A DNA stretch of 64,000 nucleotides, from positions 26,745,891-26,809,890 of the forward strand of contig NC_055990.1 in NCBI RefSeq assembly GCF_018446385.1, in the 5' to 3' direction. Source of the stretch: Zingiber officinale (lineage: Eukaryota > Streptophyta > Magnoliopsida > Zingiberales > Zingiberaceae). The notes under the pieces were generated by a model. It did not search any database and was not told the DNA's origin. It worked only from the letters and a program-made list of their open reading frames with translations. The position numbers and the translations under genes are program-made. Positions 33,877-44,149 of the stretch are shown piece by piece; the stretch's first letter is position 1; each line of letters begins with the position of its first letter.

Positions 33877-35848
33877 TATTAATTGCAAAAAGATAATTGA
33901 TAAGAAAAGGTAATTAGGAGATCAGCAGTACTACTACGTGACAACAACAATTGGAGTAGTGATAAAAGTGTAGCAGATAATGAGAAGTAAGTGTACAGAG
34001 GTAAGAGTGGAGTCAAGGTAAACAGTCCTTATCCAAAAATAGTTCATGCACTAAGTTCAAAGAACTACAGAATCAAAGTAAGAAGTACCCGCCTTTTTCT
34101 GTTGATCGTGCTAAACTAGCCCACGTCAAAGTGCTCGACTCGAATCAACGTCCTGTAAATCACATGATATACAATTTAGCTACTTCCATAAACAACATCT
34201 AGCTAAACCCAAGCCTAACTTAGGTTTCTTAAGAAAACATTGTAGACACATCCACCTAACCACACTAAATCCTATCCCTTCAAATCTGTTATTCGAAATT
34301 TCTAGCAACAGCATTGAGAATGGAAACCACTCATAAATCGATCGTTTACAACAACCGAGACAATACATAACCCCCTTCTACAGATTCATACTGCAGCAAC
34401 AACAGGATACGATTCTCGCCAAAAGAATAAGCATCTCAAGTGAGAACTTTCCAAATCAGAAACAATTCACCAAATCAAACACCAAAATTTATACTTGCAA
34501 TGAAGTTTAAAACCAGCCCTACAGGACAACCCCAACCCCTCACAAGGAGCATGAACTACATGGAAATCAAATCATATCTCACTAAAACACAGATCGTGTA
34601 AACATCTTCCAATTTAATTCTAAGTATATACCCATAGCTAAACTTTTCTAACCAAAACTGATCGGCTAATAATAATCCAATCCTTTCTGATGAAGTAAAA
34701 CCGAGCATTAGCACAGAACAAATCTCCCATAAACCAATCAAAACTCCAAAACCAAGCAGGAATCTACCAAACGATAACCAGGAAGGAACAAATCCACCTC
34801 TAAATCGGCCTAGAGACCTCACGGAAAAAACCAAATCCAAAACCCACAAAAAAAAAACCCCTTACACAGTCCATTCCACCAACTAAACTTCTCGGTCAGG
34901 CATTTGAACAAACAGGTATCATACAGGAAGCTCACAGCATCAACACACGAAGGAAATTGCATCCGAACGAACACCACAAGAATCACAAATCGAACAATCC
35001 ACCGGTAAACGAACTCCATCAATAACAGAAGACACAACCAAAATCTACAAACCATGCGAAACTCCGATTAAATCTGCCATTCGGTAAGAACATCACGACG
35101 ATCACAAATTCAAAGCATACACCTAAATCGTGACACATTTCAACAATCGAAACAAACGCATTAACATCTTCTAAGTTTCCCATCCCTATACCTCACAGAT
35201 TTCGTATTATCACAGCTAGATGAACTCGCCGGATCAGTTAGGGCATACCTCCACGTGAGGAAGAGGGGTCGGTTGCCTTGGCTCGGCGGCTGGTGCCCGC
35301 GTGAGGAGGGTTGCTGGCTGCTGTGGTGTTTGCGCGCGAGGAGAGGAAGAGGCTCGGCTGTGGCTCGGGAGAGAAAAGAGGCCGGCGGTGGGGGCTGTTG
35401 TCGGCCGACGGGGAGGCGGCGATGGCACGGTGCACAGCACCACCGGCGCGTGCGAGTGTGAGAGGGAGGGAGGAGAGAAATCACCGGCTGCTGGGCTGCT
35501 CCCGCGCAAGGAAGAAAGGAGACCAGTGGCAATGGCTCGGTAGAGGAGAGGAGTGGCGTCGGGCTTAGGGCACGGGGAAGGGAGAGGAATTTCGGCGCAA
35601 GGGATTAGGGAAGAGTATGAAACTTAGGCTTTAATAGAAAACCTAGACCTATTAATCAAATCAACTCTCTATTAAATAGGTATTCCAAACAGACCTTTTC
35701 CAAAGCCAAAATTTTTATCCCATCAAAATACGTCCTACAGGCTCAGATTAAATCCCAGAAAATTTCTGAAAATTCCTAAAAATCCTAATAAGGTTATTTG
35801 TCTATTAAACCTTATTTTTTTAATTATCATTTTTTGCTGTATTTTACA
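32653..35848 (-). repeat. 3' LTR of the gag-only element
   Basis: 3196 bp. 33975-35848 is nearly identical to 39360-41203. 32880-33690 differs from the other LTR by many 1-10 bp gaps, and about 33700-33974 is unrelated to the matching stretch of the other LTR. A GC-rich part (35230-35580) gives spurious ORFs. Confidence 0.85.
33783..33873. repeat. (TA)n microsatellite, 91 bp
   Basis: Uninterrupted TA dinucleotides; the other LTR has only about 20 bp of AT repeat, in a different place (39156-39176). Confidence 0.95.
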
Positions 35849-35859
35849 TTCTCCCCCAC
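35849..35859 (-). other. Polypurine tract of the gag-only element
   Basis: GTGGGGGAGAA on minus, touching the 3' LTR. Confidence 0.7.
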
Positions 35860-35969
35860 TAATAAAAATTTGGTCCCCAAATTTACGACCTAAGTACGTT
35901 GAACAACAAATGACATATTTTATACCCGAGAGATGAACGAATGAGAACTACCAGTATCTATCAATAGAT

Positions 35970-37475
35970 CTATACTAAAGGTATAAAGTGGCTAATACCT
36001 TGGAAGTCCAATCCCTCGGCCCGCTGTGCCTCCTCCCGTGTGACGGCATAACCCCGTCCCACCTCTGCACTCGATGGTGGCATCCTTAAAGTAGGCTGAC
36101 GTGGATTCGGAGGAGCGTCATCCTGCTGCTGCTGCGGGTACTGAGGCTGAGTCTGCGGCTGAAACGTCGAATAAGGCTGAGATGGAAGTGCAGGGTCTTG
36201 CTGTACCGGATATGTCTGGTAAGGGGACGCCGCAGTAGAGTACTGCGTGGTCGCTGGCATCACCGGATACTCCTGACTCTGGATATGGTACACTTTTCCC
36301 TGGGGCCCCGGCAGTTGCGACTGATATGAAGCGTTCTGAGTCCTCTGAGGTCCTTTCTGCTGTCGTGGCTGGGTGGGTCGCCCTCCCTGAGTGGCCTCTT
36401 TAGTCATCTCTAATTGAGCCTTCAGAGTGCAATTTCGACTCTCATGCCCTAGAAGCTTATAATAGAAGCATATAGCGTGATCCAACGGGCAATCATTCCT
36501 GGTATGACTCTTGGAGCCGCATTGAAAACACATGATCCCTCCAAAGTCGTTCTTCCGATCTCGTTGAGAAGAACGAGAACCCCCATCCGAGGTTCGCCTT
36601 GTCTTCCGAGGTGGAGAGGACCCTCCTGAAGTAATCTGTGAGCTCTGTCCTCTTTTCTCCTTCTTCTGCGTCACTTGTTTATTATTACTTTTTTCCAGAT
36701 TCACCTGTTGCTGAGTCATCTCAATGAATAACACCCGATCTAAAACCTCTCGATAAGAACTACCGGGAAATCCGGACATCTTGAGTCGTATGTAAGCCGC
36801 AAGTCCTTGAGTAAACTGATGCATCCGATCATAATCCTGAGCCACCAGATGAGGACAAAACTCAGCCAGTCTACTGAATTCTGCATTATACTCCATCACA
36901 GAACGGTCACCTTGCTTGAGGTTCAGAAACTCCTGACGACGGGCTAGACAAAATGTAACCGGAAAATACTGTCTCTCAAATGCCTCCCGGTACATCTGCC
37001 ACGTGATACGTTGTTCCCCAAAGATCGACTTCTGCATGTCCCACCAAGTGACGGCTTGATCCCGAAGATGATATGCAGCCAACTCCACCTTCTCTTCATC
37101 TGTACACTTCATGTACCAAAATGTGCCCTCCAAGTTCTTCAACCAGCTACGAGCCGCCCAAGGGTCAGCACCCCCATGGAACAGAGTAGTTCGATCTTTC
37201 ATAGACTTCGCCAACAAGGGTATTCGGGCTCTATCCATCACCCAACCAGTAGTGTCTGGAGCAGGCATAGAAGGTGGTACTCCCGGCGTCCGTAACTCAT
37301 GCTCCCTAGTAGAGGTTGGAGGATTCCGATCACTGCTACCTGAATCAACCTCATTCGGGTTTCATGTAAACTCCGTCTCTTGGCCAGCAGGTTCGGGGCC
37401 CATCGATACCGTGGGTTGTTTTCGTGGTCGACCTTGTCCACAGTGATGCATAGCAGTCGACCCTTTTCGTGCCAT
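35970..37475 (-). CDS. gag: Ty3/gypsy-type Gag with one in-frame stop near its start
   Basis: Minus strand. The likely original ATG is 37475 (start MARKGSTAMHH, then a basic GQGRPRKQP). Codon 38 is TGA (37364-37362); the frame is then open to TAG at 35970-35972, with a usable ATG at 37268 giving 432 residues. Numbered from that ATG: retrotransposon gag domain about 15-190 (WLKNLEGTFWYM, DQAVTWWDM, FLNLKQGDRSVMEY), a basic linker, then a CCHC knuckle (CFQC..H..C, about 248-261) and a second knuckle with Tyr in place of its second Cys (about 267-280), then a Gln/Pro-rich tail. It stops where gypsy protease would begin. Gag would form the particle and bind RNA; enzymes would have to come in trans. 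Confidence 0.85.
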
Positions 37476-37692
37476 TCCTGTTAATAATAAGTAGGCAAGG
37501 AAAATGATTTAGCAGTAGACCACTTACATCCTATAGCTCGGAGATATCTGCCGCTGCCTGGTCCCACAACTCGAGGGTCACATCGAGGCATCACTTACAC
37601 AGGGAAAACAAAACAGTCGGAATACCGAAAATCATAAATTGAAAGAAGATCGAAATTTCAAAACACAAAACACAACATTTGACTCGAACCAT

Positions 37693-37906
37693 GCTCTAAT
37701 ACCACTAAATTGGTATCAGATTAACTCGAAAATACCGAACACGAAAAACAAATCGCACAATCCGAAACACATAAATAGGCTTCGCAACCTGGGCTCTGAT
37801 ACCACTAAATTGGTATCAGATTAACTCGAAAATCCAACACACTAAGAACAAATCGCAACATCGGAGACATACAAATAGGTTTCGTAAAACCTAAGCTTTG
37901 ATACCA
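37693..37906 (-). repeat. Primer binding site in three tandem copies
   Basis: On minus, TGGTATTAGAGC (37704-37693), TGGTATCAGAGC (37804-37793) and TGGTATCAAAGC (37906-37895), spaced 100-102 bp. The last touches the LTR within 6 nt and is the position expected for priming by tRNA-iMet; the middle one is the perfect match. The outer and middle copies also carry TGGTATCA on +, forming short stems around CTAAAT. Confidence 0.8.
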
Positions 37907-37912
37907 CTAAAT

Positions 37913-40900
37913 TGTCACGCCCCCAAAGGAGTCCTTACCGAAAAATTTCGGCAGCATCTCCCCTGTATGGTTGACAATCTGAAACATACATACATACAAT
38001 ATACATCAACCACACTCGGCTGGAATATATGCACAAATAGAAACAACATAACACGCAGTTTAGTATACTCAGCCTACCCGACTGGACAAAATGAAATAAC
38101 ACATAACCATCATCTATAACCATCAGCCTAAACGGCTGGAACAAAATAGAAACACACACAGCGGAAGACAGAATGATAAATACTCAGCCTACACGGCTGG
38201 ATGTAAATGCAACAGAAATCACAAAAGAAAACAAATGTATGACCGACAAAGTCACTAACTAAATTACCTACAACCACCAGACTAGACTCTAAAAACACAT
38301 CGACTTGTTCAAAACCAAATTACGCAAAACTAACATACATCCAAACAGTGACAAGACCCAAAAGAAACTATCCTCGAGTGTGACGTGGGACCGGCAGCCG
38401 AGACTCTCCAAGCATCCATGACTCATCTATCTGTTACCTGGTGAAAGAAAACCATTTTTTTACGGGGTGGTGAGTATTGGAACTCAGCGGGTAAGGAAAG
38501 AGATAGTGCATGAACATAACATATAACTAGAAAGTGAGCCAAGAGTATACAGTCTCATACAGAAATAGCAGATACTACAATAGAACCAAAATAAGTACTC
38601 ATACCTGGAGCCATATCCTAGGCTAGGTATAATAGGTCAAAACTGGTACTAATCTGCTACAGTACTACTCATAACCACATAGGTAATAAGCAAGGTATAT
38701 ACCAATTTTCAATGACTAGACATCTACAACGAGAACATATCTCAACACAAGTAAGCATATCAGCATATGTGAACAACAGCAGTAAGTAAGCAATAACAAC
38801 ATATATAGATAACAGCAATCATAGCAAATATAATAACAATAGCGTATGCACGGATGGTCACTCCTGCCCACCTCTCCGCACCATGACCCCTGTATGGTCG
38901 AGAGGCCGGGTCAGTGACAGACTGTACACCACTCCAGCTACCACTCACACAAATGGCCGAGGGGACAGTTGCATAGTAGCTAACTAGCTACATCTGCGAT
39001 GGGGTCCCTGCTGCTCGTACTCCAGCTACCACTCACACGAGTGGCCGAGTGCGGCACGACAGGACAAGCAGCATCAACTCCAGCTACCACTCTCTCGAGT
39101 GGCCGAGGATGCGGCATGCATGCAATGACATGATGCGAACAATGCAACAGTCATCATATATATATATATATATATAAGCAGAAACAGGTATGCTACATGA
39201 AGCCAGCATGCTCAACATAATATATAAATAAATAACAGTCCAAGCATACAAACATGGTAGCTAGTATCTGCTACTGATCATGGACAACAACAAGAGACTG
39301 TATGGATATAAAAACGAGTAACTCAAAGATTATGAGTGGAAGTATCAAGCGTAGGAAAGTAAGAGTGGAGTCAAGGTAAACAGTCCTTATCCAAAAATAG
39401 TTCATGCACTAAGTTCAAAGAACTACAGAATCAAAGTAAGAAGTACCCGCCTTTTTCTGTTGATCGTGCTAAACTAGCCCACGTCAAAGTGCTCGACTCG
39501 AATCAACGTCCTGTAAATCACATGATATACAATTTAGCTACTTCCATAAACAACATCTAGCTAAACCCAAACCTAACTTAGGTTTCTTAAGAAAACATTG
39601 TAGACACATCCACCTAACCACACTAAATCCTATCCCTTCGAATCTGTTCGAAATTTCTAGCAACAGCATTGAGAATGGAAACCACTCATAAATCGATCGT
39701 TTACAACAACCGAGATAATACATAACCCCCTTCTACAGATTCATACTGCAGCAACAACAGGATACGATTCTCGCTAAAAGAATAAGCATCTCAAGTGAGA
39801 ACTTTCCAAATCAGAAACAATTCACCAAATCAAACACCAAAATTTATACTTGCAATGAAGTTTAAAACCAGCCCTACAGGACAACCCCAAACCCTCACAA
39901 GGAGCATGAACTACATGGAAATCAAATCATATCTCACTAAAACACAGATCGTGTAAACATCTTCCAATTTAGTTCTAAGTATATACCCATAGCTAAACTT
40001 TTCTAACCAAAACTGATCGGCTAATAATAATCCAATCATTTCTGATGAAGTAAAACCGAGCATTAGCACAGAACAAATCTCCCATAAACCAATCAAAACT
40101 CCAAAACCAAGCAGGAATCTACCAAACGATAACCAGGAAGGAACAAATCCACCTCTAAATCGGCCTAGAGACCTCACGGAAACAAACCAAATCCAAAACC
40201 CACAAAAAAAAAACCCTTACACAGTCCATTCCACCAACTAAACTTCTCGGTCAGGCATTTGAACAAACAGGTATCATACAGGAAGCTCACAGCATCAACA
40301 CACAAAGGAAATTGCATCCGAACGAACACCACAAGAATCACAAATCGAACAATCCACCGGTAAACGAACTCCATCAATAACAGAAGACACAACCAAAATC
40401 TACAAACCATGCGAAACTCCGATTAAATCTGCCATCCGGTAAGAACATCACGACGATCACAAATTCAAAGCATACACCTAAATCGTGACACATTTCAACA
40501 ATCGAAACAAACGCATTAACATCTTCTAAGTTTCCCATCCCTATACCTCACAGATTTCGTATTATCACAGCTAGATGAACTCGCCGGATCAGTTAGGGCA
40601 TACCTCCACGTGAGGAAGAGGGGTCGGTTGCCTTGGCTCGGCGGCTGGTGCCCGCGTGAGGAGGGTTGCTGGCTGCTGTGGTGTTTGCGCGCGAGGAGAG
40701 GAAGAGGCTCGGCTGTGGCTCGGGAGAGAAAAGAGGCCGGCGGTGGGGGCTGTTGTCGGCCGACGGGGAGGCGGCGATGGCACGGCGCACAGCGCCACCG
40801 GCGCGTGCGAGTGTGAGAGGGAGGGAGGAGAGAAATCACCGGCTGCTGGGCTGCTCCCGCGCAAGGAAGAAAGGAGACCGGTGGCAATGGCTCGGCAGAG

Positions 40901-41203
40901 GAGAGGAGTGGCGTCGGGCTTAGGGCACGGGGAAGGGAGAGTAATTTCGGCGCAAGGGATTAGGGAAGAGTATGAAACTTAGGCTTTAATAGAAAACCTA
41001 GACCTATTAATCAAATCAACTCCCTATTAAATAAGTATTCCAAACAGACCTTTTCCAAAGCCAAAATCTTTATCCCATCAAAATACGTCCTACAGGCTCA
41101 GATTAAATCCCAGAAAATTTCTGAAAATTCCTAAAAATCCTAATAAGGTTATTTGTCTATTAAACCTTATTTTTTTAATTATCATTTGTTGTCGTATTTT
41201 ACA
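37913..41203 (-). repeat. 5' LTR of the gag-only element
   Basis: 3291 bp, TGTCACGCCC..TTTTACA as read on +. It contains four 'ccagctaccactc(acac/tctc)gagtggccgag' type units (38930-39110). 39045-39360 has no counterpart in the left LTR. Confidence 0.85.
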
Positions 41204-41208
41204 TATGA

Positions 41209-41690
41209 TTTGTATGACATGATGCTCTTATGATTTATGATATGATATAGCATGATATTCTTTATGAGATGATATGTTATGATGCTATGTTTTCACAATA
41301 TGATGTTAGATGATTATGATTCCATTGTTATATGCTTATGTGATTATGCTGCGATATACGGTTTTTGTGAGTAGGAAAGGATCTTACTAAGCTTGTGTGC
41401 TTATAGCTTACTTTCCTTGTACCGCAGATAAAGGCAAAGAATGGATGAACTAGGGGAGCCGCAAGAGAGGCAACAGATGTGTGTGGTAGTGGCTCGGCTA
41501 AGACAAATAAAAGACTTGCTTATGATATTTTTCTTTATGTTGACATGAACTAAGTTTATTTATGTTAATGTTCCGCATGACCTCATGATACTTCCGCTGT
41601 TTTACTTTAGAAAGAAATTTTGATATGCATGTATGTTTCCGCAAGTAGTAAAGTAACCCCACCCTACTAGCAGGAGGGGCAGGCGTTACA
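41209..41690 (+). repeat. Right part of the gypsy-type solo LTR
   Basis: Continues the solo LTR after the nested element and ends in GGCGTTACA, followed by TTCAG. Confidence 0.75.
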
Positions 41691-41695
41691 TTCAG

Positions 41696-41895
41696 GGCCT
41701 TCTTCTTTCGCTTCTTTGCATCCTTCAAACTTGGGCAGTTGGCCTTGATGTGCCCCTTCTGGTTGCACCCGTAGCAGATAACCTCGAACTTACCCTTCGA
41801 ACTCGGTTGAACCTCCTTGGATTGTACTGCCTTCTTTAGATCTCTCTTGTTGAAGCCCTTCTTCTTCTTCTTGTAGAGCTTCTTGTAGGTGAAGA
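41696..41895 (-). pseudogene. SIRE-like gag, zinc-knuckle part (minus strand)
   Basis: On minus: a Lys-rich stretch, GFNKRDLKKAVQ, then a CCHC knuckle (CYGCNQKGHIKANC) and KKRKKKAL, ending at the duplicated target site. This is the region just before the acidic part at 29674-29063, as in the gag at 58977. The N-terminal two thirds of gag is missing: near 41895 plus-strand sequence of another element starts. Confidence 0.75.
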
Positions 41896-41899
41896 ACTC

Positions 41900-43018
41900 A
41901 TGCCTACACACGAAAAGGAGAAATCCAAAGAAAGGAATGAAGTGGCTCAAATGGAGGAGGAGCAACTGGAAGATGATGTGTGTTGTTCAACTTTCGAGGA
42001 GGAGAAGGATGAAGAAATGTCATCCACAAGTGTGGATGAGGAAACATCCTCAAAGGTTGAAGAAGAAGCCAAGACGGATGAAAAAGAGGTCTTAGAAGTA
42101 GTCAACCTAGTGAGCATCTCCACCGATGACAAGTCAAAGGATCACATTGTGTGCTTCGGTTGCAATGAGAAGGGGCATTATAAGAGTAGATGTCCCTTGT
42201 TCAAGAAGGTAAAACCTAAACCCACTCAAATTATTTTAGATACTAATGTGGGTTGTAGGAATAATGGTGCCAAGAAAAAGAAGGAGAAGAAATGACACAT
42301 AGTGTGCTTCATGTGTGGTGAGCGGGGACATTACGACACCAAATGCCCCAAGAAGTGGAAAATCAAGAAGCTTGCGTAATTGAAGAAATGGGAGAAGAAG
42401 AATAGAAGCTCGAGTCAAGGAGGAGCTTCAAGGGTAAGGGAGTTATACCCTAACTTGATTTATAATTCAAATGTTTATCCCATGCATGCTAGAAATAATT
42501 TTCATTATTTACCCATGCAAAATTTTGGCTTTAAATATCATGATACAAATAGGGTAAATGTATATCATAACCCTAGGATACCAATTCATGATAAATCTAG
42601 AAATGGTATACCTAAAGCGAACTAAGACATTAATCCCAAGAAAGAAAGACACATGCCTAGGAAGGGTAGATTTAGGAATGTCCAAGGTGGATAGATTGAC
42701 TCTAGGTTTAGGAACCTAAAAAGGGAAAATCAAGCTTTGAAGGCAAAGCTTGATCGTTTGGAGAAACCCCTAGAGAGATTCAATGTTGAATCTAGAGGGT
42801 TAGATATGGTGTTGGGTAGTCAAAGACCCAACAATGATACATCGGGTTTGGGATACCGATCTAATATCTTCAATGCTAAGGGAAAGTCTTATGCTAGGGT
42901 TACATATGACTATAGCAAGAAGAAGTCAAGAAATGGCAAGGGAAAGTCATTTAAAGGTAAGGAGAAGTTAACCAAGTATAAGGTGTCCAAGGTTAAGAAG
43001 GTTAAGTTTGTAGGCTAA
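41900..43018 (+). pseudogene. SIRE-like gag, partial, with two zinc knuckles
   Basis: Starts within gag with a Glu/Lys-rich acidic region, then CFGCNEKGHYKSRC (about 42152-42193) and, past a TGA at 42292-42294, a second CCHC knuckle CFMCGERGHYDTKC (about 42307-42348). Later frames (42380-42625 and 42737-43018) hold the linker, a leucine-heptad stretch and the 'LGYRS' tail; stops lie near 42377, 42623 and 42692. The double knuckle differs from the single one at 58977, so this gag belongs to a different subfamily. It ends at KFVG and TAA (43016-43018). Confidence 0.75.
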
Positions 43019-43235
43019 ATGACACCGGAGGTGCACCGATAGGTCACCTAGGAAGATGACCAAGGTTAAGAGCTCTAGGGGGAGTTCAAAGAGTAATTTG
43101 GGACCCATGGTCAATGGATCTCAAGTGGGTTTTGCTTGGGATTCTAGATGAGTCATGGAATATGCCAAATGGTTTTAGAGACAGACTTGAGTCTCAAACC
43201 TAAGGATTAACACAATTGGGTTGAGTTCATGCATG
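43019..43235 (+). other. Spacer after gag with an internal purine tract
   Basis: Non-coding; contains AGCTCTAGGGGGAGTTC (about 43071-43087), a PPT-like tract in the same place as AATTCAGGGGGAGATC (60661) in the element at 57664. Confidence 0.5.
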
Positions 43236-43960
43236 AAAATATGACATTAAAAATAATTTTGAAATTTAAGTTTTTAAAATAGTTTTGAAATTCGAGTTTT
43301 TAAAATAATTTTGAAATTTAAGTTTTTAAAATAGTTTTGAAATTTCAAAATTATTTTAAAAACTTAAATTTTAAAACTATTTTAAAAACTTAAATTTCAA
43401 AATTATTTTAAAAACTCGAATTTCAAAATTATTTTAAAGACTTAAATTTCAAAATTATTTTAAAAACTCGAATTTCAAAACTATTTTAAAAACTTAAAAA
43501 ACTCGAATTTCAAAACTATTTTAAAAACTTAAATTTCAAAATTATTTTAAAAACTCGAATTTCAAAACTATTTTAAAAACTTAAATTTCAAAATTATTTT
43601 AAAAAACTCGAATTTCAAAACTATTTTAAAAAACTTAAATTTCAAAATTATTTTTAAAACTCGAATTTCAAAACTATTTTAAAAACTTAAATTTCAAAAT
43701 TATTTTAAAAACTCGAATTTCAAGACTATTTTAAAAACTTAAATTTCAAAACTATTTTAAAAACTTAAATTTCAAAATTATTTTAAAAACTCGAATTTCA
43801 AAACTATTTTAAAAACTTAAATGTCAAAATTATTTTAAAAAAACTCGAATTTCAAAACTATTTTAAAAACTTAAATTTCAAAATTATTTTAAATACTCGA
43901 ATTTTAAAATTATTTGAAAAACTTAAATTTCAAAATTATTTTAAACTTAAATATTTTAAA
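43236..43960 (+). repeat. AT-rich minisatellite between gag and pol, with an inverted start
   Basis: Units of about 22 and 44 bp, alternating 'aaaaacttaaatttcaaaattatttt' and 'aaaaactcgaatttcaaaactatttt'. The first 100 bp (43240-43337) are in opposite orientation, making a hairpin centred near 43338. Confidence 0.85.
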
Positions 43961-44149
43961 ACTATCTTTAATATTATTCCAAAGGTAACTAACCTTATTA
44001 TTCTTGTCAAAATTTAATCAACTCAAAAGTTCAAAATAGGTTTAAGTATTTACTGAATTACTTCAAATATAATTGAGTATAATAGAAATCTAAAGAGTCT
44101 ACTTCAAATAAGCCATCTTTAAATCCAACTCAAACTCCTTCATGTGTAG

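Larger units (their letters stand above)
32653..41203 (-). mobile_element. Gag-only LTR retrotransposon (TR-GAG type)
   Basis: Direct LTRs at 32653-35848 and 37913-41203 (TGTAAAATAC..GGCGTGACA on minus) flanked by TATGA (32648-32652, 41204-41208). The primer site (37895-37906) next to the right LTR and the purine tract (35849-35859, reverse complement) next to the left one fix minus orientation. The 2.06-kb interior encodes only a gypsy-type Gag; no protease, RT or integrase. That is the TR-GAG class of non-autonomous elements. TATGA is a common word in the host LTR, so the duplication is a little less certain than usual. Confidence 0.85.
29675..41690 (+). mobile_element. Solo LTR of a gypsy-type element, split by a gag-only element
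   Basis: Begins TGTAACACCC and ends GGCGTTACA, with TTCAG at 29670-29674 and 41691-41695. After removing the nested element (32653-41203 plus one TATGA), about 3.46 kb remain, with no interior, primer site or coding region: a solo LTR. The ends and the 'ttactttccttgtaccgcagataaagg' stretch near 41405 recall Tekay-type chromovirus LTRs; this lineage call is tentative. The insertion splits the SIRE-like gag. Confidence 0.75.

Noticed and set aside
33682..33888. Ile/Tyr-repeat ORF
   Set aside because: It is translation of the TA microsatellite.
35161..35568. GC-rich ORFs on both strands (repeated at 40516-40982)
   Set aside because: Both sets lie in the LTRs of the gag-only element and overlap on both strands with no domain.
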